In this document: piece by piece, positions 1 to 7,688 of the stretch
Layout of the letters: each line of letters begins with the position of its first letter
How positions within the stretch are numbered: the stretch's first letter is position 1
Assembly: GCA_039714715.1 (NCBI GenBank)
Contig: JBDLIU010000057.1
Coordinates: forward strand, 1 to 20,089
Direction: 5' to 3'
Source of the DNA: S012-113 sp039714715
GTDB taxonomy: Bacteria > Bacteroidota > Bacteroidia > Cytophagales > Cyclobacteriaceae
DNA length: 20,089 nt
Notes under the pieces: model-generated
What the model saw: the letters and a program-made list of their open reading frames with translations, nothing else
Databases searched by the model: none
What the model was told of the DNA's origin: nothing
Made by a program: the position numbers and the translations under genes

Positions 1-441
1 ACACACATTATTCTTTCTCCCGGACCGGGAATTCCATCAGAAGCAGGGAATCTTCTGGACGTAATTGAAAAGCAAGCTCCCAACAAAAGCATGCTCGGTG
101 TTTGTCTGGGGCACCAGGCCCTGGCAGAAGTATTTGGTGGCAAACTGATTAACCTTGACCATGTTTATCATGGAGTTAGTGATACAATGAAAATCACGAA
201 GCTGAATGAACCGCTTTACCGTGGCATGACAGACATCTTTACTGCTGCAAGATATCATTCATGGGTGGTTGACAAAACAGACCTGCCTGAAGAACTGGAG
301 ATAAATTGCATTGATAATAATGGCCAGATTATGGGCCTTTCACATAGGAAATATAAAGTAAAAGGGGTGCAATTTCACCCGGAATCATACTTATCTGACT
401 ATGGGGAACAAATGATTCGTAATTTCCTGAATAATAAATAA
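1..441 (+). CDS. trpG: Anthranilate synthase glutamine amidotransferase subunit (TrpG), 5' part missing
   Basis: Only the last 146 codons are present; the frame is open from base 1 and the true start lies before the window. TrpG releases ammonia from glutamine for TrpE, which makes anthranilate from chorismate in the cytosol. Visible class-I amidotransferase motifs are LSPGPG (codons 6-11), the nucleophile region GVCLGHQA with the catalytic Cys at 103-105, and near the C terminus VQFHPES with the catalytic His-Pro-Glu. The first methionine in the visible part (91) is internal, because LSPGPG lies upstream in the same frame. The gene leads the visible trp operon, 25 nt before trpD. PabA/TrpG enzymes can be shared with folate synthesis, but the position before trpD makes the tryptophan role by far the likelier. 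Confidence 0.95.
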   Translation, partial: THIILSPGPGIPSEAGNLLDVIEKQAPNKSMLGVCLGHQALAEVFGGKLINLDHVYHGVSDTMKITKLNEPLYRGMTDIFTAARYHSWVVDKTDLPEELEINCIDNNGQIMGLSHRKYKVKGVQFHPESYLSDYGEQMIRNFLNNK

Positions 442-466
442 TTAGCTATTGATACTTTAAGATATA

Positions 467-1453
467 ATGAAAAGCATTTTAACCCAATTAATTAACCAGC
501 AACCTCTTAGCCGTACAGAGGCAAAGGAGCTGATGCATAATATTGCAGAGGAGAATTATTCTGATGTAGAGATTGGAGCCTTTCTAACAACCTATTTGAT
601 GCGTACTATTACGGTTGACGAGCTGGCCGGTTACAGGGATGCTTTGATTGAATTAGCTGTTAAAATAAACCTGGAAGTAGATAATGCTATTGATATTGTA
701 GGCACGGGAGGTGATGGTAAAAACACATTCAATATTTCTACACTGTCTACATTTGTTGTAGCAGGTGCCGGGTATAAGGTGATTAAACATGGCAATTATG
801 GTGCATCCTCTGTTTCGGGCTCATCGAATGTATTGGAGTACCTTGGTTATCAGTTTACCAATAATAATGATGCGTTACAGGAGCAATTAGACAAAAACAA
901 CATTTGTTTTCTGCATGCACCGCTCTTTCACCCAGCCATGAAGGCAGTAGGGCCAGCAAGAAAGAGTCTTAAAATGAAAACTATCTTTAATTTACTGGGA
1001 CCACTGGTAAATCCGGCTTCTCCATCACATCAACTGGTAGGTGTTTATGATCTTCATATTGCAAGACTTTACCAGTTTTTCTTACAGAAGATGGATCGGT
1101 CATACCTGATTGCACATGCTTTAGATGGCTACGATGAGATATCGCTTACAAGTCCTGCCAAGGTTATTGGCAATGGATTAGATACCATTTTTAAGTCAGA
1201 TGACTTTGGATTAGACTCGTATTCTCAGGAAGAATTGCATGGTGGTGATAGTATTAAAGATGCCGCTAAAATATTTATTAATGTGCTAAATCAGGAAGGA
1301 ACTAATGCGCAGGAAGATGTTATCCTGGCAAACGCTGGTTTGGCCATTCAATGTATGGAACCTGACAAACCATTACCTGAATGTGTTGAAATTGCCAGAG
1401 AATCGCTGCAGAGCGGGAAAGCGTTGGACGTACTAAAGCAAGCAGTTGAATGA
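467..1453 (+). CDS. trpD: Anthranilate phosphoribosyltransferase (TrpD)
   Basis: TrpD joins anthranilate to PRPP, giving phosphoribosyl-anthranilate, the second committed step to tryptophan. The 328-residue length is normal. The short N-terminal helical part is followed by the PRPP-binding glycine-rich loop GTGGDG (residues 79-84), then KHGN (107-110) with SGSSNVLEYLG, and the anthranilate-site region FHPAMKAVGPARKSL leading to NLLGPLVNPA. The usual Arg/Ala after KHGN is Tyr-Gly here; I take this as family variation, not damage. It starts 25 nt after trpG and its TGA overlaps the trpC ATG by 4 nt (ATGA at 1450-1453), so translational coupling with trpC is likely. Confidence 0.97.
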   Translation: MKSILTQLINQQPLSRTEAKELMHNIAEENYSDVEIGAFLTTYLMRTITVDELAGYRDALIELAVKINLEVDNAIDIVGTGGDGKNTFNISTLSTFVVAGAGYKVIKHGNYGASSVSGSSNVLEYLGYQFTNNNDALQEQLDKNNICFLHAPLFHPAMKAVGPARKSLKMKTIFNLLGPLVNPASPSHQLVGVYDLHIARLYQFFLQKMDRSYLIAHALDGYDEISLTSPAKVIGNGLDTIFKSDDFGLDSYSQEELHGGDSIKDAAKIFINVLNQEGTNAQEDVILANAGLAIQCMEPDKPLPECVEIARESLQSGKALDVLKQAVE

Positions 1454-2238
1454 ATGGTGTTTTAGAAAAAATAATGACTCAAAAGAAGTTGGAGGTTGAA
1501 AAACTGAAAGCAACAAACCCAATTTCGGAACTTATCAAGCACCCAATGCTGGAGAGAAAGCCTGTTTCTATGCAGGAAGCTATTGTTTCAGGCTCAGGTC
1601 TGATTGCTGAGTTCAAAAGGGCATCGCCCTCAAAAGGTATTATCAGGCAGGATGCAGATGCAGCAAGTATTGTGTCCGGCTACGAAGAAGCAGGGGCTTC
1701 TGCTGTATCGGTACTTACAGATAGTCAATTTTTCCAGGCAAAGGAAGAAGATATCCTGACAGCAAGGAAATCAGTGAACATTCCAATATTGCGCAAGGAT
1801 TTCATGATTGATGAATACCAGGTTTATCAGTCCAAAATTATGGGTGCAGACTGTATCCTTCTGATTGCTGCTATTCTTGACAAAGAAACGATGCGGCATT
1901 TACTCAATATAGCCTCTGACCTTGGTTTAGATGCCATTATTGAGCTGCACAAGCACGAAGAACTGGATAAGCTTTCAGGCAATGAGAAGATAATTGGTGT
2001 AAATAACCGAAACCTCGACACATTCGAGGTGGATATCAACACATCATTAAAATTAGCTGATCAAATAGGTGGTGTAATACGAATTTCGGAGAGTGGATTA
2101 GGCTCTGAATCAAACCTGAATGAACTGATAGGTGCTGGTTATGATGGTTTTCTGATTGGAGAAAGCTTTATGAAAGAAGCAGATCCCGGTAAAGCAGCTT
2201 TAGAATTTGTTCAACAACTTAGCGCATTGAAGCCATGA
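1450..2238 (+). CDS. trpC: Indole-3-glycerol phosphate synthase (TrpC)
   Basis: TrpC closes the ring of carboxyphenylamino-deoxyribulose phosphate to indole-3-glycerol phosphate. It is a stand-alone TIM barrel of 262 residues, not fused to TrpF. Seen in order: AEFKRASPSKG (E54 and K56 correspond to family active-site residues), ILRKDFMIDEYQ with the catalytic Lys, IIELH with the catalytic Glu, IGVNNRNL with the conserved Asn, and the phosphate-binding end RISESGL with GFLIGESFM. The ATG at 1450 is preferred over the later methionine at codon 9 because it keeps the N-terminal helix (LEKIMTQKKLEVEKLK) expected in the family. It overlaps trpD and trpF by 4 nt each. Confidence 0.97.
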   Translation: MNGVLEKIMTQKKLEVEKLKATNPISELIKHPMLERKPVSMQEAIVSGSGLIAEFKRASPSKGIIRQDADAASIVSGYEEAGASAVSVLTDSQFFQAKEEDILTARKSVNIPILRKDFMIDEYQVYQSKIMGADCILLIAAILDKETMRHLLNIASDLGLDAIIELHKHEELDKLSGNEKIIGVNNRNLDTFEVDINTSLKLADQIGGVIRISESGLGSESNLNELIGAGYDGFLIGESFMKEADPGKAALEFVQQLSALKP

Positions 2239-2840
2239 TAGTTAAGGTTTGCGGCATAACGAATCAGGAACAATATAACCAACTTATTGAGCTGGGGGTA
2301 GATATGATTGGTCTAAACTTCTATCCGAAGTCAAAGCGATACATTACTAGTCCAATCCTGCCAAATACCACAGAAGCATCCAGGGTAGGGATTTTCGTGA
2401 ATCCAGCTATAGAAACGTTAAAGAATACGGTAGACCAATATCAATTGGATATAATTCAGCTTCATGGTGATGAATCGCCTGAATTTTGTGCTACGGCATC
2501 AAAAATAAAGCCTGTTATAAAAGCATTTGGGGTTGACAGCCAATTTTCTTTTGATATTACCACACACTATTCTCAATTTGCGAAGTATTTTCTATTTGAC
2601 ACTAAATCAGTCGATTATGGTGGCTCTGGCCAAAAGTTTAACTGGAGTAAACTAAACGAATACGATGGTTCCATTCCATTTCTGCTAAGTGGCGGGATAA
2701 GGTTAGAAGATATTGAGGAAATTATGAATATTCATCATCCTATGTTATCCGGGATTGATGTAAACAGTGGTTTTGAATCCAGTCCTGGAATAAAAGATAT
2801 GGACTTGATAGAACAAATGATGAAATTAATAAAAAAATGA
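2235..2840 (+). CDS. trpF: Phosphoribosylanthranilate isomerase (TrpF)
   Basis: TrpF carries out the Amadori rearrangement of phosphoribosyl-anthranilate to the TrpC substrate. At 201 residues it is a normal monofunctional barrel. The start IVKVCGIT contains the catalytic Cys (residue 6). Later come FYPKSKRYI, VGIFVN, IIQLHGDES, the catalytic-Asp strand LFDTKSVDYGGSGQKF, LLSGGI and the phosphate-binding GIDVNSGFESSPGIKD. It overlaps the upstream trpC and the downstream trpB by ATGA (2235-2238 and 2837-2840), so it should be co-translated with both. Nothing is missing. Confidence 0.97.
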   Translation: MIVKVCGITNQEQYNQLIELGVDMIGLNFYPKSKRYITSPILPNTTEASRVGIFVNPAIETLKNTVDQYQLDIIQLHGDESPEFCATASKIKPVIKAFGVDSQFSFDITTHYSQFAKYFLFDTKSVDYGGSGQKFNWSKLNEYDGSIPFLLSGGIRLEDIEEIMNIHHPMLSGIDVNSGFESSPGIKDMDLIEQMMKLIKK

Positions 2841-4006
2841 GGAATCCTGATAAGAATGGCTTTTATGGAGAATTTGGAGGGGCTTTTATCCCTGAAATGC
2901 TCTATCCAAATGTAGAAGAGCTTAGAGAGAACTATATCAAGATCATTGATAGTGATGATTTTAAGCATGAGTTTGCCAAACTTTTAAAGTATTATGTTGG
3001 CCGACCTTCTCCTTTATACTATTCTGAATTCCTGTCGGAAAAGTACAAAGCTAAAATTTACCTAAAGCGTGAAGACCTTAACCATACAGGTGCTCATAAA
3101 ATCAATAATGCCATTGGCCAGATTCTTATTGCTAAAGCCCTTGGTAAAAAGCAGATTATAGCAGAAACAGGTGCAGGACAGCATGGTGTTGCTACAGCTA
3201 CTGCTGCAGCTTTAATGGATATGGAGTGCAAGGTATTTATGGGTGAAATAGATATAGCCAGGCAAGCACCTAATGTAGAGCGAATGAAAATGCTTGGTGT
3301 AGAGGTAATCTCAGCCACAAGCGGCAGCAAAACGCTTAAAGATGCCACCAATGAAGCCATCAGGTATTGGATCAATAATCCCGATACTTACTATTTAATA
3401 GGCTCAGTGGTGGGGCCACATCCATACCCCGACCTTGTAGCAAGGTTACAGTCTGTCATCAGTCAGGAAATTAAAATGCAACTATCTGAGCAAGAAGGGA
3501 ATTCTCAGCCTGATTATATTATTGCCTGCATTGGTGGTGGCAGTAATGCGGCAGGTGCCTATTACGACTATATTGATGATGATAAAGTTAAGTTAATTGC
3601 TGTGGAAGCCGGAGGAGAAGGGGTCGATAGTGGTAAATCCGCTGCCACCAGCCAGCTAGGCAGAGAAGGCATTATTCATGGAAGCAGAACATTGTTAATG
3701 CAGGATGGTTATGGTCAGATTACTGAGCCTTATTCAATATCTGCCGGCCTGGATTATCCTGGAATTGGACCAATGCACGCCAACCTGATTAAAACAGGCA
3801 AAGCCGAAGTTTATAGCATTACAGATACCGAAGCGCTGGATGCGGGTATCTTGTTAAGCAAACAGGAAGGCATATTGCCGGCATTGGAGTCGGCACATGC
3901 TATTGCAGTACTGGATAAAATGGAGTTCAGAAAAGACGATGTGGTTGTTATTAATCTCTCCGGAAGAGGTGATAAAGACCTTGAAGCATATTTAAAACAT
4001 CAATAA
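2837..4006 (+). CDS. trpB: Tryptophan synthase beta chain (TrpB)
   Basis: TrpB is the PLP enzyme that joins indole and serine to make tryptophan, working in an alpha2-beta2 complex with TrpA and receiving indole through an internal channel. The 389 residues match the TrpB1 type that pairs with TrpA. Visible signatures are the start GFYGEFGGAFIPEML, the PLP lysine in LNHTGAHKINNA (K88), ETGAGQHGVATA with the catalytic Glu, and the PLP-phosphate loop GGGSNAAG. The start is fixed by the 4-nt overlap with trpF. Unlike the earlier junctions, the next gene (trpA) begins 51 nt downstream, after a strong palindrome. Confidence 0.98.
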   Translation: MRNPDKNGFYGEFGGAFIPEMLYPNVEELRENYIKIIDSDDFKHEFAKLLKYYVGRPSPLYYSEFLSEKYKAKIYLKREDLNHTGAHKINNAIGQILIAKALGKKQIIAETGAGQHGVATATAAALMDMECKVFMGEIDIARQAPNVERMKMLGVEVISATSGSKTLKDATNEAIRYWINNPDTYYLIGSVVGPHPYPDLVARLQSVISQEIKMQLSEQEGNSQPDYIIACIGGGSNAAGAYYDYIDDDKVKLIAVEAGGEGVDSGKSAATSQLGREGIIHGSRTLLMQDGYGQITEPYSISAGLDYPGIGPMHANLIKTGKAEVYSITDTEALDAGILLSKQEGILPALESAHAIAVLDKMEFRKDDVVVINLSGRGDKDLEAYLKHQ

Positions 4007-4016
4007 CACAAACATA

Positions 4017-4042
4017 ATGGTCGTAGGATATCCTACGACCAT
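4017..4042. repeat. Perfect 26-nt palindrome between trpB and trpA
   Basis: The half site ATGGTCGTAGGAT is followed directly by its exact reverse complement, centred on GATATC (4027-4032). In RNA this would be an 11-bp stem with an AUAU loop. There is no T-run after it, so it is not a standard terminator. It sits 10 nt after the trpB stop and 15 nt before the trpA ATG. The function is not known. It could be an mRNA processing or stability hairpin, a protein-binding site, or a small interspersed palindromic element. Confidence 0.9.
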
Positions 4043-4057
4043 GTAGATATTTAAACA

Positions 4058-4834
4058 ATGAGCGTAAGCAACCTATTTAAAGAAAACAAAAAAGATATTC
4101 TCAATATCTTCTACACTGCTGGTTATCCAAAACTGGATAACACGGTAACCATTGCCCAAAGCTTAGATAAAGCAGGAGTGAAGCTCATCGAACTCGGCAT
4201 GCCATATTCTGATCCGCTGGCAGATGGCACCACCATTCAGCTCAGTAGTGAGATTGCTCTTAAAAATGGGATGAACCTGGATATTCTTTTTAGTCAGGCC
4301 TCAGAAATTCATGACAAAACCGACCTTACAGTAGTGCTTATGGGGTATCTGAACCAATTACTTACGATTGGGGTGCCGGAGTTCCTGGAAAAATGTGTTG
4401 CTGCCGGTGTAAGTGGTTTGATCATCCCGGATCTGCCTATGGAGATCTATGAGGAGCAATACAAATCACTTTTTGAAGAGAAGGGCATTGAAATTTCATT
4501 TCTCATTACGCCCAGAACCAGTGATGCAAGGATAAGACTAGCCGACAAATTAAGCACAGGATTCATTTACCTTGTTGCCGACAACAGTATTACAGGTGGT
4601 GCTTCAGGTAAATTCACTGATGCGCAAATTGCATATTTCGAGCGAATTAAGAATATGGACCTCGAATCTCCGGTTTTGATAGGTTTTGGTATTAAAACAG
4701 CTGAACAATTTCAGCAAACAAAATCATTTGCCAATGGAGCTATTATTGGCAGTGAGTTTATCAGGCAGTTAGACTCAGTTGAAAATGACCTGTATAATCA
4801 GATTTCTTGCTTTATAAATGAAATAACGGTTTAA
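4058..4834 (+). CDS. trpA: Tryptophan synthase alpha chain (TrpA)
   Basis: TrpA splits indole-3-glycerol phosphate into indole and glyceraldehyde-3-phosphate and passes the indole to TrpB. It has 258 residues, a typical length. The catalytic Glu lies in IELGMPYSDPLADG (E45) and the catalytic Asp in the same stretch (D56). Other family segments are FYTAGYP, GLIIPDLPMEIYEEQ, FLITPRTS, the loop NSITGG with the conserved Thr, and the phosphate-binding GFGIKTAEQF with GAIIGSEFI. It is the last gene of the trp operon and converges on the lipoprotein gene with only 13 nt between the stops. No T-run terminator is visible there, so the transcripts may overlap. Confidence 0.97.
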   Translation: MSVSNLFKENKKDILNIFYTAGYPKLDNTVTIAQSLDKAGVKLIELGMPYSDPLADGTTIQLSSEIALKNGMNLDILFSQASEIHDKTDLTVVLMGYLNQLLTIGVPEFLEKCVAAGVSGLIIPDLPMEIYEEQYKSLFEEKGIEISFLITPRTSDARIRLADKLSTGFIYLVADNSITGGASGKFTDAQIAYFERIKNMDLESPVLIGFGIKTAEQFQQTKSFANGAIIGSEFIRQLDSVENDLYNQISCFINEITV

Positions 4835-4847
4835 TAAACAGGACCTG

Positions 4848-5804
4848 CTAATTCAGTGAAGCTTCATTATCTTCATAGAATTCGTATGAGTATTCGATAG
4901 TATATTCAGGTTCATTAAAGGTGTTATATAAAACAGTTTTCTCCTTTAATCCATTATCGTGATAATAATAGATGCGATGGTTCCTTAGTTTTTCATTAAT
5001 GAAATACTCGGCTTTTAACAATACATCGTTTTCATAAGTAAACCTGTGTTCATTACTACCATCCTTTACTGAGGTTAAATTATCTCCATCATATTCATAA
5101 TAAATTCCTTCATACGGAGCTTCCTCTAATGTTTCTATAAATTTCATAGTCTGTGTATCAGCTTTCACTTTCTGCCACTTTTCCTTTTGCTCTTCAAGCA
5201 ACTTTTCTTTCATTTTAACACTTAATAGATGCCTGCGTTCATAGATTGCAACCTTATTATTATCATAACTAAATCTCTCTTCAAATGAATTCATAAACCA
5301 TTCTTTGTCTTTGAAATTTGGTTCTGTCTTTATATGCTTTGGTAGTCCTTGTTCATAATCAATTGAGCTGAAAAAGGATGAAAATGGCTCTTGTCTTTTA
5401 GGAAACTTCGGGTGACCTTCCTGCTTAACCAGGTTTGCATAAGCTTTTGGCCAATCATTTCCATAAATAAAGTTCTTCTCTGCATTGTCTAATGACAGAC
5501 CATCCAAAATGTGCATAAACAATTCATCTTTCGGCTCTGTCCAAAGCACAAACTCTGTTTCATTCATATTGGTATATGGGTAGGTCATATATTGCATGGC
5601 CCTGGCAAAAGATCCATCCGGATTGAAATGTGCAACAGCAACCCGTCTGTTATCTTTTTCCTGAGTATCTGCTTGATGACTTATATAAGTAGTTTCTACT
5701 GATTTAACATCTCCATATGTATATTTTTGAGCTTTCTCAATTTCAGGAATACAACCATTAAACAGCAACAAGTAAATAAATATTATTAGATAACACCTCT
5801 TCAT
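4848..5804 (-). CDS. Lipoprotein of unknown function
   Basis: This 318-residue protein begins MKRCYLIIFIYLLLFNGC: a basic start, a hydrophobic stretch, then a lipobox-like LFNGC, so it is probably lipidated at Cys18 and anchored in the envelope. The mature part is rich in charged and aromatic residues. The C-terminal third (about residues 235-310) has repeated Tyr-rich strands such as YYEYDGDNLTSV, FTYENDVLLKAEYF and YYYHDNGLKEKTVLY, spaced like the beta strands of YD/RHS-type or MORN-like repeat proteins. I do not recognise a family with certainty. It is the last of four genes on the - strand, 54 nt after prsW. A 9-bp inverted repeat covers its start codon. Confidence 0.85.
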   Translation of the reverse strand: MKRCYLIIFIYLLLFNGCIPEIEKAQKYTYGDVKSVETTYISHQADTQEKDNRRVAVAHFNPDGSFARAMQYMTYPYTNMNETEFVLWTEPKDELFMHILDGLSLDNAEKNFIYGNDWPKAYANLVKQEGHPKFPKRQEPFSSFFSSIDYEQGLPKHIKTEPNFKDKEWFMNSFEERFSYDNNKVAIYERRHLLSVKMKEKLLEEQKEKWQKVKADTQTMKFIETLEEAPYEGIYYEYDGDNLTSVKDGSNEHRFTYENDVLLKAEYFINEKLRNHRIYYYHDNGLKEKTVLYNTFNEPEYTIEYSYEFYEDNEASLN

Positions 5805-5837
5805 ATTCTTACTTTTAACGAATTAAGATAAGAATAT
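5803..5837 (-). repeat. Inverted repeat covering the lipoprotein start codon
   Basis: ATATTCTTA (5803-5811) and TAAGAATAT (5829-5837) are exact reverse complements separated by 17 nt. In the - strand mRNA the downstream arm includes the first two bases of the lipoprotein ATG, so the hairpin could hide the start. The stem is AT-rich and weak, and no T-run follows it. A role in translation control is inference only. Confidence 0.5.
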
Positions 5838-5858
5838 TGTTGAATAAATCCTATTAAA

Positions 5859-7028
5859 TCACTCAACTCGTTTCAATGGAGGTACAAAGAAACTAGAAGT
5901 TGCCTCGAAAGGAGCAATGTATCCGCGCACAATCTTAAATCGATTATGACTATAAATGATATAGATAAAAAAGTACCCAAACGCGAACAGGTTTTCCCAA
6001 AAGAAAAGCATTGCTTCCTGTTTTCCATGGAATAAATGAACAGTTAAAAAAGCAGCCATAAACACCATTAGAAGTGAAAATATGAGGTACGATTTTAACT
6101 TGTCAACCTGCAGCGGAGTGCTTCTCTTATAGAATTGTGAAATGTTTAGCGCATTATTCAACATGGTGAACCATATATGCATGATCACCATAAAGAAAAT
6201 TATTGTAAGCGAATGAAATTGGTTGGCCCAGGGGTTCAATAACCAATAATCATAAAAACCATGGGAGAGTGAAGCTAAAAGAAAGAAAATTACATAGTAA
6301 ACAACTTTTGGGATAGCTTTGAACCTTCGCCTTTTTGCCAGAAGAAATCCATAAAATATAGTGGTGGTGAACGTCATGTGCGCCACTGAGGCCACCAGCA
6401 TACGTGCAATTACTGAATATAGTTCAGAACTATTGATGTACAATATGTTTTCAATAAACGCAAAACCCAGGGCAGAAACAGATGCATACAGTAGAAAATC
6501 AAATGACTCGTTTAGTATCTTTTTGTTAAGCATTATAATAAGAACAGGTATTAATTTTACCAGTTCTTCCATCATTCCAATAGTAATTACACTATAAAGA
6601 AAATCATTGACGGGGTTCCCGTTAAGCTCAAAACCCAGGCTGTTAATACCGTTGGTAATCGGGAAAATTGCCCAGATTGTAAGGCAACTTAGAATAAATA
6701 CGAAGAGGATGTGGCGCCATTTTTCCGGTTCGTAAATATCTAGTTTTCTGATATAAACAACCCATAATATACTGATAGCTGCAGAAAACAGATACCCCAG
6801 TGCTTTAGGCCAGAATCCGATTTTATCACCAATTCCGGCTGGCAGGAAAGAAACAATTATTAATGGTATTCCGATAATCAGAATAATCTGTATTACACGC
6901 TTGAATTTATAGGATCTCAAGAATCCTCTCTTATTCCTTGATGTAATATATGATCTTACAACCCTTACAATAGCATGTATTAAATAGATAATAAATAATG
7001 CCGGTAATAAGAGGTCGGTACTGCTCAC
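5859..7028 (-). CDS. PrsW family intramembrane metalloprotease
   Basis: PrsW proteases are multi-pass membrane proteins; in Bacillus subtilis PrsW makes the first cut in the anti-sigma factor RsiW. This 389-residue protein carries the family signatures in order: EELVK (residues 154-158, the EExxK motif), FAFIEN (189-194), SVAHMTFTTTIFYG with His217, and SHGFYD with His256. These lie in or beside predicted membrane segments, of which there are roughly nine or ten. The start is GTG, overlapping the stop of the upstream cytochrome gene by 4 nt (7025-7028), which implies translational coupling. Its substrate is unknown. No sigma/anti-sigma pair is visible in the window, so regulated proteolysis of one is not supported here. 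Confidence 0.88.
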   Translation of the reverse strand: MSSTDLLLPALFIIYLIHAIVRVVRSYITSRNKRGFLRSYKFKRVIQIILIIGIPLIIVSFLPAGIGDKIGFWPKALGYLFSAAISILWVVYIRKLDIYEPEKWRHILFVFILSCLTIWAIFPITNGINSLGFELNGNPVNDFLYSVITIGMMEELVKLIPVLIIMLNKKILNESFDFLLYASVSALGFAFIENILYINSSELYSVIARMLVASVAHMTFTTTIFYGFLLAKRRRFKAIPKVVYYVIFFLLASLSHGFYDYWLLNPWANQFHSLTIIFFMVIMHIWFTMLNNALNISQFYKRSTPLQVDKLKSYLIFSLLMVFMAAFLTVHLFHGKQEAMLFFWENLFAFGYFFIYIIYSHNRFKIVRGYIAPFEATSSFFVPPLKRVE

Positions 7029-7666
7029 TTGAGTGTATTAATGTAATGAACCAGGGCTTCCAACTCCTGTTCGTTGTATATATTATTCATTGAAGGCATT
7101 GTATTCTTGCCATTCTTAATTAATTCAATCATTTCAGCATCTGATTTGGTGCTCATGGTAAGGTCCTTGGCTCCGGAACGCATTGCTTTTCCATCGTCTC
7201 CATGGCACACAATACATTGTGCATCAAATAATGCTTTTCCATGTGTCTCAATACTATAATTTTCAAGCGTTGCATCAGAGAGAGCAACCTCAATATCTTG
7301 TTTTTTGGCGAACTGCGCTTTATACATTTCAGCCATACCATAAACAGTGATTAGAATTAATACAGCTAATATAGCAAGAAACTTATTAAGCTTTTTATAA
7401 GCAATAATAGCAACAGGAAGCACAATAACTACAAGAAGCAATTTTGTAGCAAAAAGAAGCGTGAAATTAGCAATTTGGCTCAGCATTACCAGCCCGGTAA
7501 TAAATAGTAATGCACTAACTACTATTTCGGGTATTCTGATAAACTTATTAAACTTCTCCAGAGCGCTACCTTTACTCATTAATAATAAGATAGCTTTGGT
7601 TAAATAGATCAGGATAAACAGTACAACGACAAGTTTATGTGTGTGATAAAAGGCAATAAAAGGCAT
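7025..7666 (-). CDS. Membrane-anchored c-type cytochrome with SirB2-like membrane part
   Basis: The 213-residue protein has about four membrane helices in residues 10-112 (YHTHKLVVVLFILIYLTKA, then IPEIVVSALLFITGLVML and so on). The layout and the H-H-K-L start resemble the SirB/SirB2 membrane family. A linker follows, then a cytochrome c domain with one heme site CIVCH (C151, C154, H155) and a probable axial Met in NTMPSMNN (M190 or M193). It should carry a single covalently bound heme on the outer face of the inner membrane and act in electron transfer; the partner is unknown. It begins 22 nt after the acyltransferase and overlaps prsW by 4 nt. The ATG at 7666 keeps the first helix intact. 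Confidence 0.87.
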   Translation of the reverse strand: MPFIAFYHTHKLVVVLFILIYLTKAILLLMSKGSALEKFNKFIRIPEIVVSALLFITGLVMLSQIANFTLLFATKLLLVVIVLPVAIIAYKKLNKFLAILAVLILITVYGMAEMYKAQFAKKQDIEVALSDATLENYSIETHGKALFDAQCIVCHGDDGKAMRSGAKDLTMSTKSDAEMIELIKNGKNTMPSMNNIYNEQELEALVHYINTLK

Positions 7667-7688
7667 AGTATAGCGGTTTAGGTATAAA

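Noticed and set aside
1..90. Possible trp attenuator or leader control.
   Set aside because: The operon's 5' end is outside the window, so nothing can be said about it.
4017..4046. A nine-codon minicistron (ATG to TAG) lies over the trpB-trpA palindrome.
   Set aside because: The ATG and Met codon arise from the palindrome symmetry itself; there is no Trp codon and no sign of a leader peptide, and the position inside the operon does not fit attenuation.
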